NCBI GenBank assembly: GCA_015039315.1
Contig: WIDE01000007.1
Coordinates: 408,867 to 439,086 of the forward strand
Origin: Clavulina sp. PMI_390
Taxonomy: Eukaryota > Basidiomycota > Agaricomycetes > Cantharellales > Hydnaceae
Direction of reading: 5' to 3'
Length of the DNA: 30,220 bases
Of the stretch, positions 8,404 to 22,359 are shown piece by piece; the first letter of the stretch is position 1, and every line of letters starts with the position of its first letter. Both the position numbers and the translations under genes were made by a program. Under the pieces are notes generated by a model. That model worked only from the letters and a program-made list of their open reading frames with translations, did no database searches and was not told where the DNA came from.

Positions 8404-10089
8404 ATGTTCCTGACGACTGCCCTGGTTCGGCGGCCGACGTCGTCTCTCCGAACCCAACGTTCATCCGTTCGGCGGTTCGCGTCCCTCCAGCTTTTACCGC
8501 TATCTATGGTACATCATTCGAGTTTCTGCCTTCCTGGCCTACCGACCCATCCCCATCCCCGAAAACCCCACATACATCGCGTCCGAAGACGTCACCATCA
8601 TCGTGCCGACTATTGATGCCGGAGAAGAATTCAAGGAGGCTGCCCACTCCTGGCTCGTCGGCAAGCCCAAGGAAATCATCATTATCACTGAGGAGAAGAT
8701 GCTTGGGCCGCTGCAAGACTTGGCAAACGCGGTCGACCCGTCACGTATCCGCGTGCTTACGGTCCCGTTCGCTAATAAACGGTTACAAATGAGCCACGGG
8801 ATCAAAAACACGACAACAGACATCATCGTGTTCGCAGATGACGATGCCATCTGGCCACCGCAAATGCTGCCATACATGCTTTCACCCTTCGAGGACCAGA
8901 AAGTTGGCGGTGTCGGCACCAGCCAGCGTGTGCAGCCCGTCGGGAAATCGATGACCGTCTGGGAGGTTCTGGCTGCCTTCCGGCTCACAATTCGCAACAT
9001 TGAAATTGCAAGCGCGACGCACATCGACGGTGGTGTGCCCTGCCTGTCGGGCAGAACGGCGGCCTACAGGACCATCATTCTCAAGGACCCCGAGTTTTTG
9101 CATGGGTTTACGCACGATTTCTGGCTAGGGAAATACCATCTCAACTCTGGTGACGACAAATTCCTCACGCGTTGGATGGTCGCTCATGGATGGAATACCT
9201 ACGTGCAGTGTTGCCCAGAGGCAGAGCTGTTGAGTACGATGAAGCCAAACTGGCGTTTCCTGAAACAGGTCCTGCGTTGGACGCGTAACACATGGCGAAG
9301 TGATCTCAGGAGTTTGTTCATGGAACGGCACGTGTGGACATCGCACCCTTACTGCGCGTATACCATGGTATGTCATGACCACGCATCCATTTTTAGAGCC
9401 ATGCCAGATCTTATTCTTACCGCATGGTTTCATCTCTTTCTCTCTCTCGTAGGTGGATAAGTTGTTCAATCCGTTTACGCTGCTTTACGGTCCCATCGTC
9501 GTCGCGGTCGTGGTTTACAAGTCCACAAAGCCCGTTGAAAATGGTGGTTTCCACTTGCCCTGGTGGTCAGTTTTGTTTACTGCGCCTTTTTTTCTTGTTC
9601 CACGATCTGAAACAAAAACGTTTTCCCGTTTAGGAACGTCATTTTGAGTTACTGCGTGTGGCTTTCAATAACACGAACGCTTAAGTTGATGCCTCACTTG
9701 TGGAACCGCCCGCAAGACATCATCTACGTTCCTGCGTTCATTGCGTTCGGTTACTACTTCGCCATCATGAAGCTCTATGCCCTGCTGACGCTACATGAGG
9801 TGCGCTTTGCTTCACCCTTTCACAGCTACTAATTGCCCTGTTGCTCATGATATTTCTTTCTCACGATACGTAGACTGGTTGGGGTACCCGAGCTGGTGTT
9901 GGCGGTGCATCCGAAGCGTTGGCCGCTCTCGATGCTCAAGAAGCCAAAGCCAAAGCTGGCGGCGGTGGCAGCGGGATGGGGACACCTGGCGAGAAGCCAT
10001 TCTCGAATTATCCCTCTGATGATGGCCGGCGATACGACCCCGAGGCATTGCACTATGGGGGCGGAGCTCAGGGTGGTTATGCCCGGTGA
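8404..10089 (+). CDS. CPS1: Cps1-like family 2 glycosyltransferase (membrane polysaccharide synthase)
   Basis: Processive GT2 enzyme of the hyaluronan/cellulose-synthase superfamily, resembling fungal Cps1 proteins that build a cell-surface polysaccharide. Exons 8404-8438, 8491-9367, 9453-9565, 9634-9799 and 9874-10089 give 468 aa. An N-terminal membrane helix (FYRYLWYIIRVSAFLAY) is followed by PIPIPENP and the nucleotide-sugar fold (DVTIIVPTIDAG). Catalytic motifs are present: DDD at 128-130, GDD at about D233-D234 and QVLRW (Q271-W275), the QxxRW signature of processive enzymes. Three C-terminal spans surround LLYGPIVVAVVV, NVILSYCVWL and YVPAFIAFGYYFAI, followed by LTLHETGWGTRAG and a Gly-rich tail. 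The sugar donor and product cannot be told from sequence; fungal relatives have been linked to hyphal surface polymers and hyaluronan in Cryptococcus. Exons 2-5 are secure. Exon 1 is uncertain: it depends on a weak donor (gtcgtc at 8439, or gtctct at 8442) and a 49-52 nt intron. Confidence 0.88.
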
Positions 10090-11055
10090 AATGTGATTCT
10101 TTCGTCATGACTTGGTCGATTCACTCGTCCGTCCTGTTGCCCGCGGTGGTCTTCGGCGGCCGTATGTGGAACGACCCCACGACTCTGTATCACCTATTAT
10201 TTGGTTCATTGCATCGTTTCTCAATCTTGGCCCCCCTACCTGCAATAATCCTTCTCATAGAACAATTCCTTCCTTCATCTCCTTCCCCGTGTCGTCCTCA
10301 CCTAATCATGATACACAACCCTTTTGCTTCTTCTGGCTTGTGATCCGCTTTGCTCCTTGGGCTCTTCTTCGCTCTTCCTCCCTTGCCCTGCCTTTCGAGC
10401 ACCTCCCCATCCCCTTCTCTTTACCATCTTTCGGTTGTGGACGACTGGTCTCCCCTCCCCCTCGTAATTCCAACCTTCACCCAACCCCGCTGGACCTTGG
10501 GCTAGCTAGCTAATAGCTTTATGTTCGATATCATTTATCTAGTCGCTCAACTACCATTTGGACACTTTATGTTCATATTTATTCTATACCAAATGCGTAT
10601 CACCCTGAAAATTATCAGGTTCTGTTTTTGTATCAATTGGGGAATGACGAGACGAGCGTCAACTGACCAAAATAAACAACATCTGAGCCTCCAAAGCGGC
10701 ATATTGAGTCCCAGGCTGACTGCATTTTGACCTCGACGATCTGGAGGACTCTGGCCTATAGAGGCGTCGTCTATAACGCCTAGTGGAGGATACGGGTTGT
10801 GGCCTGACGCGCAAGCACCAACGGAAGTGGGTGTCAACTCTGAGCGCGAATGGCGCAACAGTTCAACCCCGCCGTCAATTGGTACGGAAGCGATTCTATG
10901 CGCTGGTTCTATGTCGATTTCTGACACTGGCACGATAACATCACCTGGTTCCTCGAATGAATGGCTTCCTCTTCGTCTTGCTCACTTGTGTGCGCTGAAC
11001 TACCCCTTCTTGCTGGGATGCCCGCTTTCGGCGAATCACCTATTGGAATTTGGAC
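10090..11055. other. Intergenic region between CPS1 and CSF1
   Basis: 966 bp between two genes on the same strand. The first part (10200-10500) is strongly pyrimidine-rich and should be the 3' UTR of the glycosyltransferase. The second part should hold the CSF1 promoter. A 128-codon minus-strand open frame at 10547-10933 has no recognisable features and I regard it as chance. Confidence 0.5.
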
Positions 11056-14000
11056 ATGGATAGGCTACTGGTGGTGATATGTATCGTTATTACTATCGTT
11101 GTGCCGTTCTACCTGTTCTTCTGGAACAGACTTATAGGATGGATTATTGGCTTTGTGCTGAGGCAGCTGCTCTGGAAGAAGTGGAATGTGTGGATTGATA
11201 TGGGTTCGTCCTTGCCGCCGTGAATGATCGAGTGCTCTCGTCGAAAACATACTAACTTCCTGATGTTTTTGATGCGCTTCCTTGTATTCAGATGCATTCC
11301 AGTTCTCCTTCCTTGCTGGACGACTCATGATCAAGGACTTTCGGTATCACTCCACAAACCAAAGTATCCGTATCATTAATTTCCACTTAACGTGGAGGTA
11401 CTGGTTCTGGCGTTCCAGATTGGAAAATGAGTCGACTCGTATTGAGATTCCTGGAGAGGAGGTCGAAGGTACGTTTGGTAGCCCCCTGTGCTCTCTGGCG
11501 GTTATAGCTGACCTGACCTGCTGTGACGAATAATAGAAAAATCAGACCACTTACCCTGTCGATTAAAGGCAGTAGCGGACGGCGTTGAATGGTTCATCTA
11601 TAACAGGAATGCTGCATATGACGATATTCTTCGCCACCTACATCCAGACGCCCCGGAACTGCTGTCACAAAGACGCCCGGAAACACGAGCCACCTCCGTT
11701 GTCGAAGAGCTTGTCGAGCCCGAGAACCAACGTGGTATGTTATGTAGTCCCAAAGTTCACAAACCTCATCTGACAACGGCGTCTCAGCATGGATGAAGAT
11801 CGCTATCGCAATTCTTACCTACCCCCTCAGGCTCCTCCGACCGCTGATTGCCTGGCTCATACGGCAGCTACCTTCTCTTCAGGCAAAAGACATTCTGCCC
11901 ATCGCGTTCGAGGTCACGAGAGGTGCCATCACACTCGGCAATGATTCTATGCCTAGTATCTTCATTGCCAATTTCAAGCGCGCTACAGGCACATATGGTC
12001 TCCAACCTTCAAGATCCCGACTCGATCCATACAAGCAAGTCTTCGCGTTTCGCTTCACAGAAGTCAGGTTGTACACACGCGTGAACCGGGATTGGGATGG
12101 AACCATGAGGGAGAGAGGAAAGGAGGTTGTGGATGAGATCAAGAGGATGAGCTTCATGTATGTAGCGGCTGGTATTGCTCCCCTGCGTCACAACCGCGAC
12201 TGATATCACTTGGTTTACAACCGCCCCTCTATTGGCCAGGTCCAAAACAGATTCTATCTCCCCTGACAACTTCTTCACCAAGGCTTTCCACAACATTGCA
12301 CCAAGACTCTTTCGTTCTCACCTGGAGCCTGAATCTCCTACGGTGGAGAAGAAATGGGAAGGCTTGTCGCGGTATCAGATGCACAATGAGAAAGAGGACC
12401 TCACAGCCCAGACTCGGGAATACGCAAAGCTATCTACGATACTGGAAACCCCAGAACTGGATTTCACTTATTATGCAGACGTGGCCGGTAAGTTTGCGTC
12501 GTAGTTTCGTGTTTATCATCAGGGATGACTTACACTTGTCTAGGTCTGGTTCCTGACGAACCCGTCAGGGTAGGGAAACCTGGTCTTGAAGCAATGGATG
12601 TTGGGAACGGGGACCTCGCTCCAGAATGGGGCTTTGACTTTGTCATCCATGGAGGGCAGATTAATTATGGGCCTTGGGCTGATCGGCAGCGGTCTGTGCA
12701 ATAGCGTCCCCTTCTGATGACGAAGAAAACACTCATGGCCAATTGATTAGGCGCGCTTTGCAAGAAACCCTCTTCCCAGCCACATTCTATCCGCGTCAGC
12801 AAACGCAACGGAGGGTCCCTGGACAGCCTCGCCTCCATGTCGCACTGAAGATCCTCGTAGAGATTCGCCAAGAGATCAAGTTACGGTTACCGACGCGCGA
12901 AGCTTCGAAGGTGCGAATCGATCGGCAGCACGGTGAAGATATATTCTGCTGATCCTGTTCACCAATGTTAGAACTGGCGATACGATGCTCTGGGCGATCT
13001 AGGGCCCAACAAGCTAAACTCACGACCATTCGGCTGGTTGGATGCCACCATAGGACCAAATTCTACAATCACTTACGATATGGCGATGGTTGCCCATGAA
13101 CGGGGATATGACAATATGCTTCAGGTGCACTTGGACTCGCTTATTATTGCATCAAGTGTCAACCAAGCCCGGTTTCTGGCTGCTGACTTGTGTCGAGTGA
13201 GCCTTGCGAATATTGTGCAGACCCTGCGCTGTGCTAACAGCGATTATCCCCTAGGTCTCTTGTGACATGCCATCCCCACTAACATGGAATGCTCCTCGAG
13301 AATGGACCTTTGACATCTCGCTCTCTAAACCTACAGTCCAACTGCTTCGCGACCACGTCACTCTAATAACTGACCTCGTCAAGGATTGGACGTCAGGACC
13401 ACCGACCGAATACTTCCGTTTCATCCCCATAACTTACACGCTTCGCATGTCTTTGCGTGATACGCGATTCGGCGTTTACCTGAACGACCACAATGTCATT
13501 GACTACCCCCTCGACAATGGACAGAATAGTATGTGAATGATTAAAGACCACCTCATCATTGTCTGACGCTACTCATTGCAGCCATGCTGTGGCTCAAAGC
13601 GCCAATGCTGACCACAGCGGTGAGTATCCCCTCACTGAAGTATAGACCCCTGTCGAGCATCGTATCATGGGATGTCCAAGCCTCGCCAGTCGACCTGACT
13701 TTAGTGCTCCCCGACTGGAACACCAATTCAATCGTCGCGACGAAGGCGACTCAGTCCGTTGGGCATGTTGGATCATTTCAAGTGAAGGGAAGTCTCCTAT
13801 CATGGGCTGAAGTTGCTCCCGGAAATGTGGATGTTATGAAGCTTGAGATCAACGTATGTTTTTTTATATCTGGACCAGAGGTGCGCGCAAGCTAACTCGA
13901 ATATGCAGGTACGCGCGGTGCTATTCAAAGCCTTCGGTCGTACGGTCCACCACCTCTTGAGACTGAGGGAGAATTATTTCGGTAACTTTACAAATTTCTC

Positions 14001-17000
14001 TACTCGATTAGAGTACATGGAGAAATATGCCCGTGGTGCGGTGGGAGATCCTATGTTGCTAAAGTATAGGAAAGGGAAGGTGTGTGGGCTGCACCCTGGA
14101 CCTACAGCACAACCACTCATCGTCAAATTTGCTATAGTCCAATATGTTTCAGCTGGGTCTTCAGGTAGATGTTGAGGACGCAGTGATGCTAATGCCACGG
14201 GAGTTGCATGATCTGCGTTCAGCGACCTCTATCGCATTCCCGACCTTGCAAATTCTTATCAATCTTCACGACCATTACATGGGTGAGCGTGCATTCTGCT
14301 ACGTTTTCATCATGGTCTCCTATATCGATGATCGGCAACTATGGTAGACTTGACGTTGAATATCGGCCCCCAAACGATTGACGCGTTAGAAGATTGTACG
14401 GCCATGCACACAAAGTCGGATTTTCGAGAACCTCGATCGCAAGGCCTTGTTCTGTCAGGTACGAATACGCACATGCTCCTCCAAAACCATTCATTTTCTA
14501 ATTCGATCTCGATTTAGATCTCGATATATGCGCGAACCGCCTTTTTGGCCCGCCACCTCAGAATGCCTCGTATTTTGGCCTGTGGGAGGTCCGTCTAGGG
14601 CAAGTTTTTGGCTCTGCATCCACAGAGCTTGTGCAGTCTCTTGTCGACAGCGCCAATTCGTTCTCGACTGGCTTCTCGAATACGCTGGACGGTATCGCAG
14701 ATCAATATAAGATCTTATATGATGTGGATGTCACCTACTTCAGCGTCACCATCAAATCGGTGAATGTAGCATGGGTACTACCTCAGGCTGCTGTGCAGCT
14801 ATCACTGCCTGATGGAATGCGCTTTGATTCAAACAACATGCCAGGCCAATACCATTGGACGACAAAAAGCATTGCCATCCCTGCTGTGAGAGTCCGTACT
14901 CTCCTTGCCCCAGCACATTCACCGCCAATTAAAGGCGGACGCTCATGGATCGAAGTTGGCTGTGCCTCGTTCGACTTTTATTGCGACATCTATGGAGCGC
15001 CACTCGGCTGGCGTGCGCTCTCAGAGAGGCAAAAACTGTTCGTCGAGTTTCAAGATGCAATCACCAGAAGAGTGCCTTGGGTATACGACCCAGGGGCTGC
15101 GCAGCCATCAAGCTATCGCCGAGACCATACTTTGTTGCTACCCGTTGTAATCCGTCCCAAACCCCGCGAGCCGCGTGAGGATGATGCAAGTGAGAGTGTA
15201 TCAGGCACTGGGACCTATACATCCGCGACATCCTCCGGCTCGGCGAGCTCGACATTCACATCATCTGAAGACTCGAGTTCTGAACATGTTGTCTCGTGAG
15301 TCTGAGTCAAACGCTGAGAATGCGTTCTCTGTACTGACCCGGCTATCATGCAGGTTTACAACTCCGGGGCGGCGAGCTTCACGTGCAATTACCGATCCTC
15401 TGGATGGAGATGATGAAGATTTAACGAGTGGAGACGAATCAGATGAATCTGATGCTGATGAGAACTCTACTATTGACTCGATACTTGAGGATGGTGATAT
15501 CGGTAAGGAGAAGACCCTCTCGATTGTCCCCCACGCCTGAACATGTTGTTACAGATTTCCTCTCATATAGAAGCACACTTTCCCTCTATCGTTCAGCACC
15601 ACCTGGTCGGTTTTCAGAAGCCCCTTTTATTCTTGAGGTGAGTGGTATCATTCAATAGCAGGACACGGTTGACTAACGCGATTCATAGACCCCTAATAGG
15701 TCATCCAGCAGTCCAATTGCTGATTCCATAACACCTTCGGCTCGCGGAGATCGTCAATCCTCAGGGATCCCACCTAGCCTTCCTGCCGATGAGTCGACTG
15801 AAACGACGGTCATCCGCGTACAATCCAAGTCCATCAGCGAGTTGTTCATTACCCCACTCGTTGCAGTGGCGTTCCGGACGTTCCTCGAAGCAACCTATAA
15901 CTCGGTTCGTGCTTATCTCCAGCTTTTCGGAGGACTGTCCTCATATCCCTTTCAAGGTCCCGACGAGAGAGCGTGAACTGGACACCTTGTATCGCGCCTT
16001 CGCATCTTCGGTCAAACCCGAAAAGCTCCCATCCCGCACATTGTTCGAAGCGAGGCTCGCCCGAGGAACAGTGGCCATTCTCCAGGCTATGCCCCTTGAC
16101 CAACCCCTGCGCCAGCAGCTGATGCGAGTCGACAATGGTCGACCGAGATCCCATGCATTAGGTCTGATTACGGCAACCCTATCGGAAGGACGCTGCGTTG
16201 GGACTGCAGCAAATGGGCAGAACTCGGTGCACGCGTCATATGGTAGTGCGGCCGTTGGGGTCCGAATTGGGAAGTCTCCGCTCAGGTTATCACAGCCTGC
16301 CCTTCCATCTGGCCATTTCTTCGCTCGGAGCAGCGCCCTGTTGTTGTCGAAATCCGACAACGGCACTTCTATATCTCCTTCTATAGGGGATCTTCAGCTG
16401 GATCTCCCTGACTGGTCGCTACTCGTAACGCTTCGGCTTATTAGCTCGTTGGTGTTGACATTCAAACCATTGGCGCCTGCATTGCAGCTAAAGCAGGAGG
16501 CTACTGCTCATCATCGCGCAGAGACTTTCACCAAACTTCTTGGGTTATGTCAAGAATTGCCCTTGGCGGCGGACCCTCTGTCTCGAACGCAACTGTCGTT
16601 CATGGTGAATGCAGGACGGGCGAAAGAGCTCCGCGCCGACCCCACTCTGGAAATTCTCCTCAGATTGCAAGCGGCAGCACGGACGCCTGAAGCAAACTCC
16701 ATTTTTGGCCTTCTGGAACCCATACCGACGGCGGGTAATTGGAGAGCGCACTTGGAGGAAAGTATGATAACCACGTTGGGGTATTTATGGAACCGTGGAT
16801 TGATTGAGTTGCACCCCGACGAGGTACCAACATCATTTGTATACCGCCAGCTGTTTCCATCGACGGACCACGGATCATCGGGATCTGCTGTATTTCCTCT
16901 TCTCTTCCACCTCACGTATCGTGGTGTTACCATCAATCTCGGTGCCAGCCTTAGCACGCGCAATCAACTGGAGCTGGGTCCAGGGCATCTCCGTTTACAA

Positions 17001-20000
17001 ATTGCCGAAAGGACTTTCACCCAGGCTCCAACACTGGCAGAGAACAAGTCCTCTACTTCTTTACCCGTGGCACCTCCAAGATTGGCCACTCATGTTGTGC
17101 TGACAGCCTCGTTGGCCACTTTCCGGATAACTCTTCACCCGTCACTCTTCTCAGTCATCGAGGGAGTGCTTCGATTCAAAAACGAAGTCACCCGCAAAAC
17201 CCCACCCACTGAAACTATTGGGGCCCCGTCCCAAAGCGCTCGCCGCAAACCGCGAGTGTTAGTTTTAGAGACATTCATGGATCTCGAGAATTTTGAGGTT
17301 AGAGCGCTTGCTCAGGTGCTTAGTGTCGGCCTTCGACTGAAGGGTGGACACATTTCGAATTCTCTGATACTGGGAATTGGAGGATCGCTCGAAGGATCTC
17401 GCATACTGCGAAAAACGAATACTTCGGTGCTTGCTGGGTTCCGGGAGCTATCAATTCAAGCTCGCTCTCCTCACAATGAAACGGACGAAACGAGTCATGA
17501 TCGCTCGATTCTTGCCGCTTTAACGCTCCTCGATTCCCAGTTGTTCGTCCTTACGGATCTCGAAAACTTGCGTGCAACATCTTCTCTCAATTCCATGAAG
17601 CTCTCTGTACCCCGCAGCGCATTGAAACTGTACAACTTTGTAAAGCAGTGGGAAGCGGAATATTTACCGTGAGTCATCGCCTATGTTCTCAGTCTTCATC
17701 CCTGCTAACACCACGACGTAGATCGTACGACGCTATGTTCCGGAAGGTGCTCTCTGAGATCGATGAGCCTAACGCGGGACCCAAGCGGCCAAAGAAGAAG
17801 TCCTCCATGCGCTTCAAGTCCATTGATATCCAGTCACAAATCAATCTCATGAGCGTTTTCCTTCATGTCATGCATGGCACATGGCTCTCTTGGTCCTTCG
17901 AGGATACGCTCGTGTATGCAACCTCGAAGGATCTGGCTAGGATTGCATATGGCGTGCAGCTAGCCTCTCAGCGCATCACGATATCTGGCGAACCTGACGA
18001 ACCTGGCGCAATAACTCCTACGACGTCTCGCCCCGTCAAATTTGGCCTCCCTTCTCTCCGCTTGTCCGGCGTCTGGGAAGGAAACTCTTTAGAAGCTGCG
18101 TTGATTGTAGATCATGTTCGTATCATGCTGAAACCCCAGTACATGGACGACATATTGGTCGTACAGCAGAAGTTTGGCACAGATTTCAACGAGATTATCG
18201 ACGTGCTCGCAAGCAACTCGAGTACGGCCAAGACTAATGTCTCCCAACCGAAGTCTCCAAGACGCATTACGATCGAAGCTGGGGTGAGGCTTGAAGGCTT
18301 CACGATTGGCATCCAAGGCCCTACATCAACCCAGTATCTTCTTTCGCCCGAGATGTCTGCATCCTATCGATCATCCCCCTCAACTGGAACCCACTGGAGA
18401 CTCAATCTGCAGAAACTTGAGCTCTCATTAGTTCATAATATGCGCGCTCTCCATCGACAACGAGAGCAATACAACTCTGCCTCTATGTCTCTAAACTGCT
18501 ACATCCACAATGATGCTCCGGTGGATGCCGATGAAGGTGTTGAGTACCTCACTATCAGCATCTCACAAGTTCATGCTGTAATGGCGCCAGCCGCGATCAG
18601 TGAGCTAGGAAACCTGATTGATCACGTCCAGGTAAGTACAGTTTGGATGTATCCACCATACTTGGGATGCTCACTACTATTTGCAGGCCGAGATGTTGCA
18701 ACGAAAACGGGATCGTGCCGCGGAGTTGGCGGAAATCAAAGACAAGACTCGACACGTCATTCGCAAGTTTGAAGGGCCAGAGCCACGTGCCGCAACTGGC
18801 AATGCCTTCAGGAACCGAATGATCTCATTCGCGGTGGAGAACATTGGCATTGCTTTCCCTCTCTCAATCCAAACTAGTCTCGCGACGTCACCTATTGGTG
18901 CTGCCTCTCATCACAATGTTGAGCCTGTTCCGGCGTTCCTTTTTTCGATCTCATCGTTGAGTTTCGCATCTCAGCGGGAAGAGTCGGGCAGTGCGAGGAT
19001 GTCTAATTTTGCCTTCCAGTTTGTACCATCGTGAGTCGAGGTTTCATCCTCCTCCATCAGTCTCTCGTGCCTAATACGTTCCTTCGACCCTAGATTCGAC
19101 CAACGTCGACCAGATCACTTCAGCAGCTCAAGCCACCGCCATTTCAATCGTATGCTGTATCCTATAATGGCGGCTGACATTCGATCATCGACGACAGGGT
19201 CATCCCGCGTTATCCAGATTCGAGCTGCCGTGAGCGGCTTTGAACTGGATGTGACCCCCACGCTCCCAGCCTACATATTTGCTCTCATTGACGTTTATCG
19301 CCACGGCAAGGAGCAACTGGAGCGATTCTTACCTCAGACCACCAATACGAACGATCTATCTTCTTCGACGGCAGAGCTTCCCAAGCAGGAAGCCGTATCA
19401 CCTACCCTTGCCGAGATCCCTACGTCTGAGGTCGTTATGTCTCTAGAATTCGAGAGTGGACGAGTACAGTTCCACGTCGATGAGAGCTCATCCGACCAAC
19501 CTCCTTCCCCACTGATCCCTCTCGACCTTGGAGTCCGAAACGCCGGACGGTCGAATAACGACGATGACGACATTTTCTTACTGCCCACTGTCTCTGTATG
19601 GGTTGATTACCGCGCTACTCCGGCCTCACTCAAAGCATCTCTGCCCCCAGATACCCCTTCATCACATCTCACATTCAGCTCAATTATCCATACGAGCTCA
19701 AACACAATACAGCCATCTATGCTTCCTTTCATTACAGAAATAACCCGTCAGATTGAGGCTCGCCTGTCGGAGCTTCCACCGCCTCCAACTCTCAACTCCA
19801 AGTCCTCTTTCGTAAATGCCGCCACAGACACCCCTCAGCTCAGTGCGCCTTCTGGGGTTGTTGGCAATATGGAAATGACATTTAGCCTGCGCATTGACCA
19901 GTCTAATCTGGCCTTTTCGTGTGCCCCAGATGCCAACGTGCTGCTTGGACTCCACTGGAAAAGCGGAGGGTTTGTCCTTCGAGTTGCGCCTCAAGGCCAG

Positions 20001-22235
20001 GAAATAAGCCTTGTTGGCTCGGTAGAAGGCATATCGACGGTCCTCAAACACGGTTATCTTGTTGATGATTGTGTTAGTGCTAGTGCTCGCGGCCTGACCT
20101 TTGCTGTGACCCTTGGGCATGGCGAAGAACAAGGGGTCTCAGTGAATACACTTTCTATTGTCATTGATACTGAGATTATTGGAGGGATCCGTTTTGCCCG
20201 ATTGCAAGACTTCCTCTGTTTCAAGGCAGTCTGGCTCGATCGGATTCCCGTGTTTGAGGCTGCCATCCCTCCCACAGCACCTCCCTCTCCCATTCATCCA
20301 ACGCAAGATAGGAGAGTCGCCCCAAAACCTTTCATCACGAGCATTCTGGTGCAAGTCGAGAGCCTTCAACTCGACGTCGACCTTGGCCAATCAATCACCA
20401 AGCTGACTCTCGACCTTCGTCCTGTCATTGTACGCGTCCGATTGACCAACGAATTTGCAGAGATTTCGGTGGTCTCCCAGCTTCTTAAGCTGGATGCAGC
20501 TAGAGCACTCTCTGGACGTGTCTCGATACCCAACATCGCCTTCGAGACAATGCGAAGAAGGCGCCAGTCCAGAGGAGACCATCAAACTCTGCTCGAACTT
20601 GCGATTCGTACAGGAGAGCTCAATGCTTCGGTCAATTTCGAAGGAAAGCGAATTTTACTTCTCAGGTGAGTTGCTGCTTCCAGCCCACTCTACTATTCGC
20701 TAAAACCTAACTTTTTCATTGCTAGATGTGACCCACTCACAGCGATTGTCTCAGATCATTGGGACATTACCAAGGACGGCCCTAACTCATTAGACCAGCA
20801 AGTGAGACTGTCTTTCCTCGTCCGTGGTGGTAATATCCGCGCTGGGGCTCGTGTCATGACCGCATCCGAGCTCATTCTGCTGGGCGGTAGAGTGCGTGCT
20901 CTGATCGATCTACAACGAGACAACGCTGCCCTAGAGTCAAAAGTCTTTGCTATCAGCCGAGCACCAAAGCCCCAAAATCCCCTCTCACAAGTTGCCACCG
21001 CCATGTTACAGTCTGCTCGCTCCAAGTTCAAAGAGGCCGAGCACCTCGACATTCTCGTTATCCAACATATGACACTCGAAGTTGCCCAGATACGTCTCGG
21101 AGTGTTCAACGAGACCGACACACGGTACACACAGTTCGAGGCGGATGGTGTGCATGGCGAGCTCACCCGAGAGGTGCGCGCTGACGCCAACTCGTCCGTG
21201 CGGGACCTTCAGCTTTCGTTGCTTGCGCTGGAAGTCCGCACAGGGGATGTGCCTGCACAGGACAAATGGCTCGAGTTCCTCAACGGGCCGAAAGTGTTCA
21301 CGATGCCTGAGATGGCAATCGCAATGCACAGCACCGAGTATACGACGGAGAACCGCATCGACTATGATTTCAAGAGCACATTCCCTGCCCCCAAGTCCAA
21401 AGGGGGTCAGAGGAGTCTGTACGTTGCGTTGGACTTCCACAAGTACGAGCAGCTCGTTACGATGCAGACTGCATTCAAAGAAGCGATCGAGAAAGCCCTT
21501 GCCGAGATTGGACAGCCCACACCATCTGTATCGGCAATTTCGTCTGGCACTGCAACTGAGCTAGGTGCACGCCCGAGTCTTGGCAAAAGGAGTGCGTTGT
21601 CAATCATGAAGACAGCTGATTTACCCGCTGGTCTCGAAGAGGTTGGGAGAGGCACTTCTGCAGCTGAGACGATCCAAGCCAAGGTGCAGGAACTCGAGCA
21701 GGCTGCCCAAGCTGCATCTGCATTACAACCTGGCGAGCGTCGTGCACCAGAACAGTCCTCATTATCGCCTTCTGTAATACAACAAGGTCGACGCGCTTCA
21801 GCAGACGGTGTCCGTACCGACTCGACCAAGGCACCAGACCTCTCTACTGTCAAAGTGGGCATGCGTGGTCTCACGTACCACTGTCTCCAGCGCACAATTG
21901 AGACTCCGAAGCTTCACCAGCTGGGAGCAGCGTCCCCTGATCTCGAGACATTTGGCCAATGGACAAACATCAGCATTCGCGACTCATTGCCTGTGTGGGT
22001 GCATGAGTATGCGACGGTTCCGATTGAGCAGCTCATGCGGACGCTATTGGAGGTTTACATCAAGCAATTGAAGAGTCAGAATGATTTGGACGATGTTATG
22101 GGTCGGGACGCTGCGGCTGGAGGCGTCGCTAATCACGAGCAAGACGCAGTACCTCTACTTTTGCTCCCCGCTAAACAGGCTGCACCGGCTGAGGAGGGCC
22201 CTGCTGATACCCGAGTGGAAGGTATTGGGAAGTAA
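11056..22235 (+). CDS. CSF1: Csf1, bridge-like lipid-transfer protein (BLTP1/Tweek family), complete
   Basis: Giant rod-shaped protein with a hydrophobic groove that moves phospholipids in bulk between the ER and other membranes. Twenty-two exons give 3,306 aa: 11056-11203, 11292-11468, 11537-11734, 11788-12157, 12240-12487, 12544-12691, 12751-12910, 12972-13196, 13255-13528, 13582-13853, 13909-14079, 14138-14282, 14348-14458, 14518-15295, 15354-15502, 15555-15637, 15689-15904, 15957-17668, 17722-18631, 18687-19030, 19094-20665, 20726-22235. An N-terminal ER anchor (residues 4-37) is followed by WKKWNVWID and FLAGRLMIKDFRYHS, the conserved Csf1 start. Other family landmarks are GVEWFIYNR, RPFGWLDA, DMPSPLTWNAPREW, LVKDWTSGPP, FGPPPQNASYFGLWEVRLG and the C-terminal TPKLHQLG..LPVWVHEYATVP. 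Yeast Csf1 is about 2,960 aa. Residues 1142-1191 hold an Asp/Glu/Ser-rich insert. Every exon phase closes, so the gene looks intact. Yeast csf1 mutants are cold-sensitive; human BLTP1 is the counterpart. Confidence 0.96.
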
Positions 22236-22359
22236 TTATTCTTTCATGTCTTATTATGTGTGCATTCATCATCATGGACTTTTCGGGGATATACGAAGTA
22301 GTAGCAATAAAGTAGGCATCGTACTAATACAGTAAACGCTGACGAAGATCGTAAACATA

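Noticed and set aside
10547..10933. Minus-strand open frame of 128 codons between CPS1 and CSF1
   Set aside because: No recognisable motif, no splice partners and no codon pattern like the neighbours; it lies where a 3' UTR and a promoter are expected.
15789..15956. Uninterrupted frame from 15789 into the large CSF1 exon
   Set aside because: The start of that frame is out of phase with the preceding exon and has no family similarity; a 52-nt intron (15905-15956) joins the two correct frames.
21407..21895. Long minus-strand open frames opposite the last CSF1 exon (also 20756-21190, 21006-21440)
   Set aside because: They mirror a highly conserved coding exon on the other strand; the plus-strand protein carries the family landmarks.
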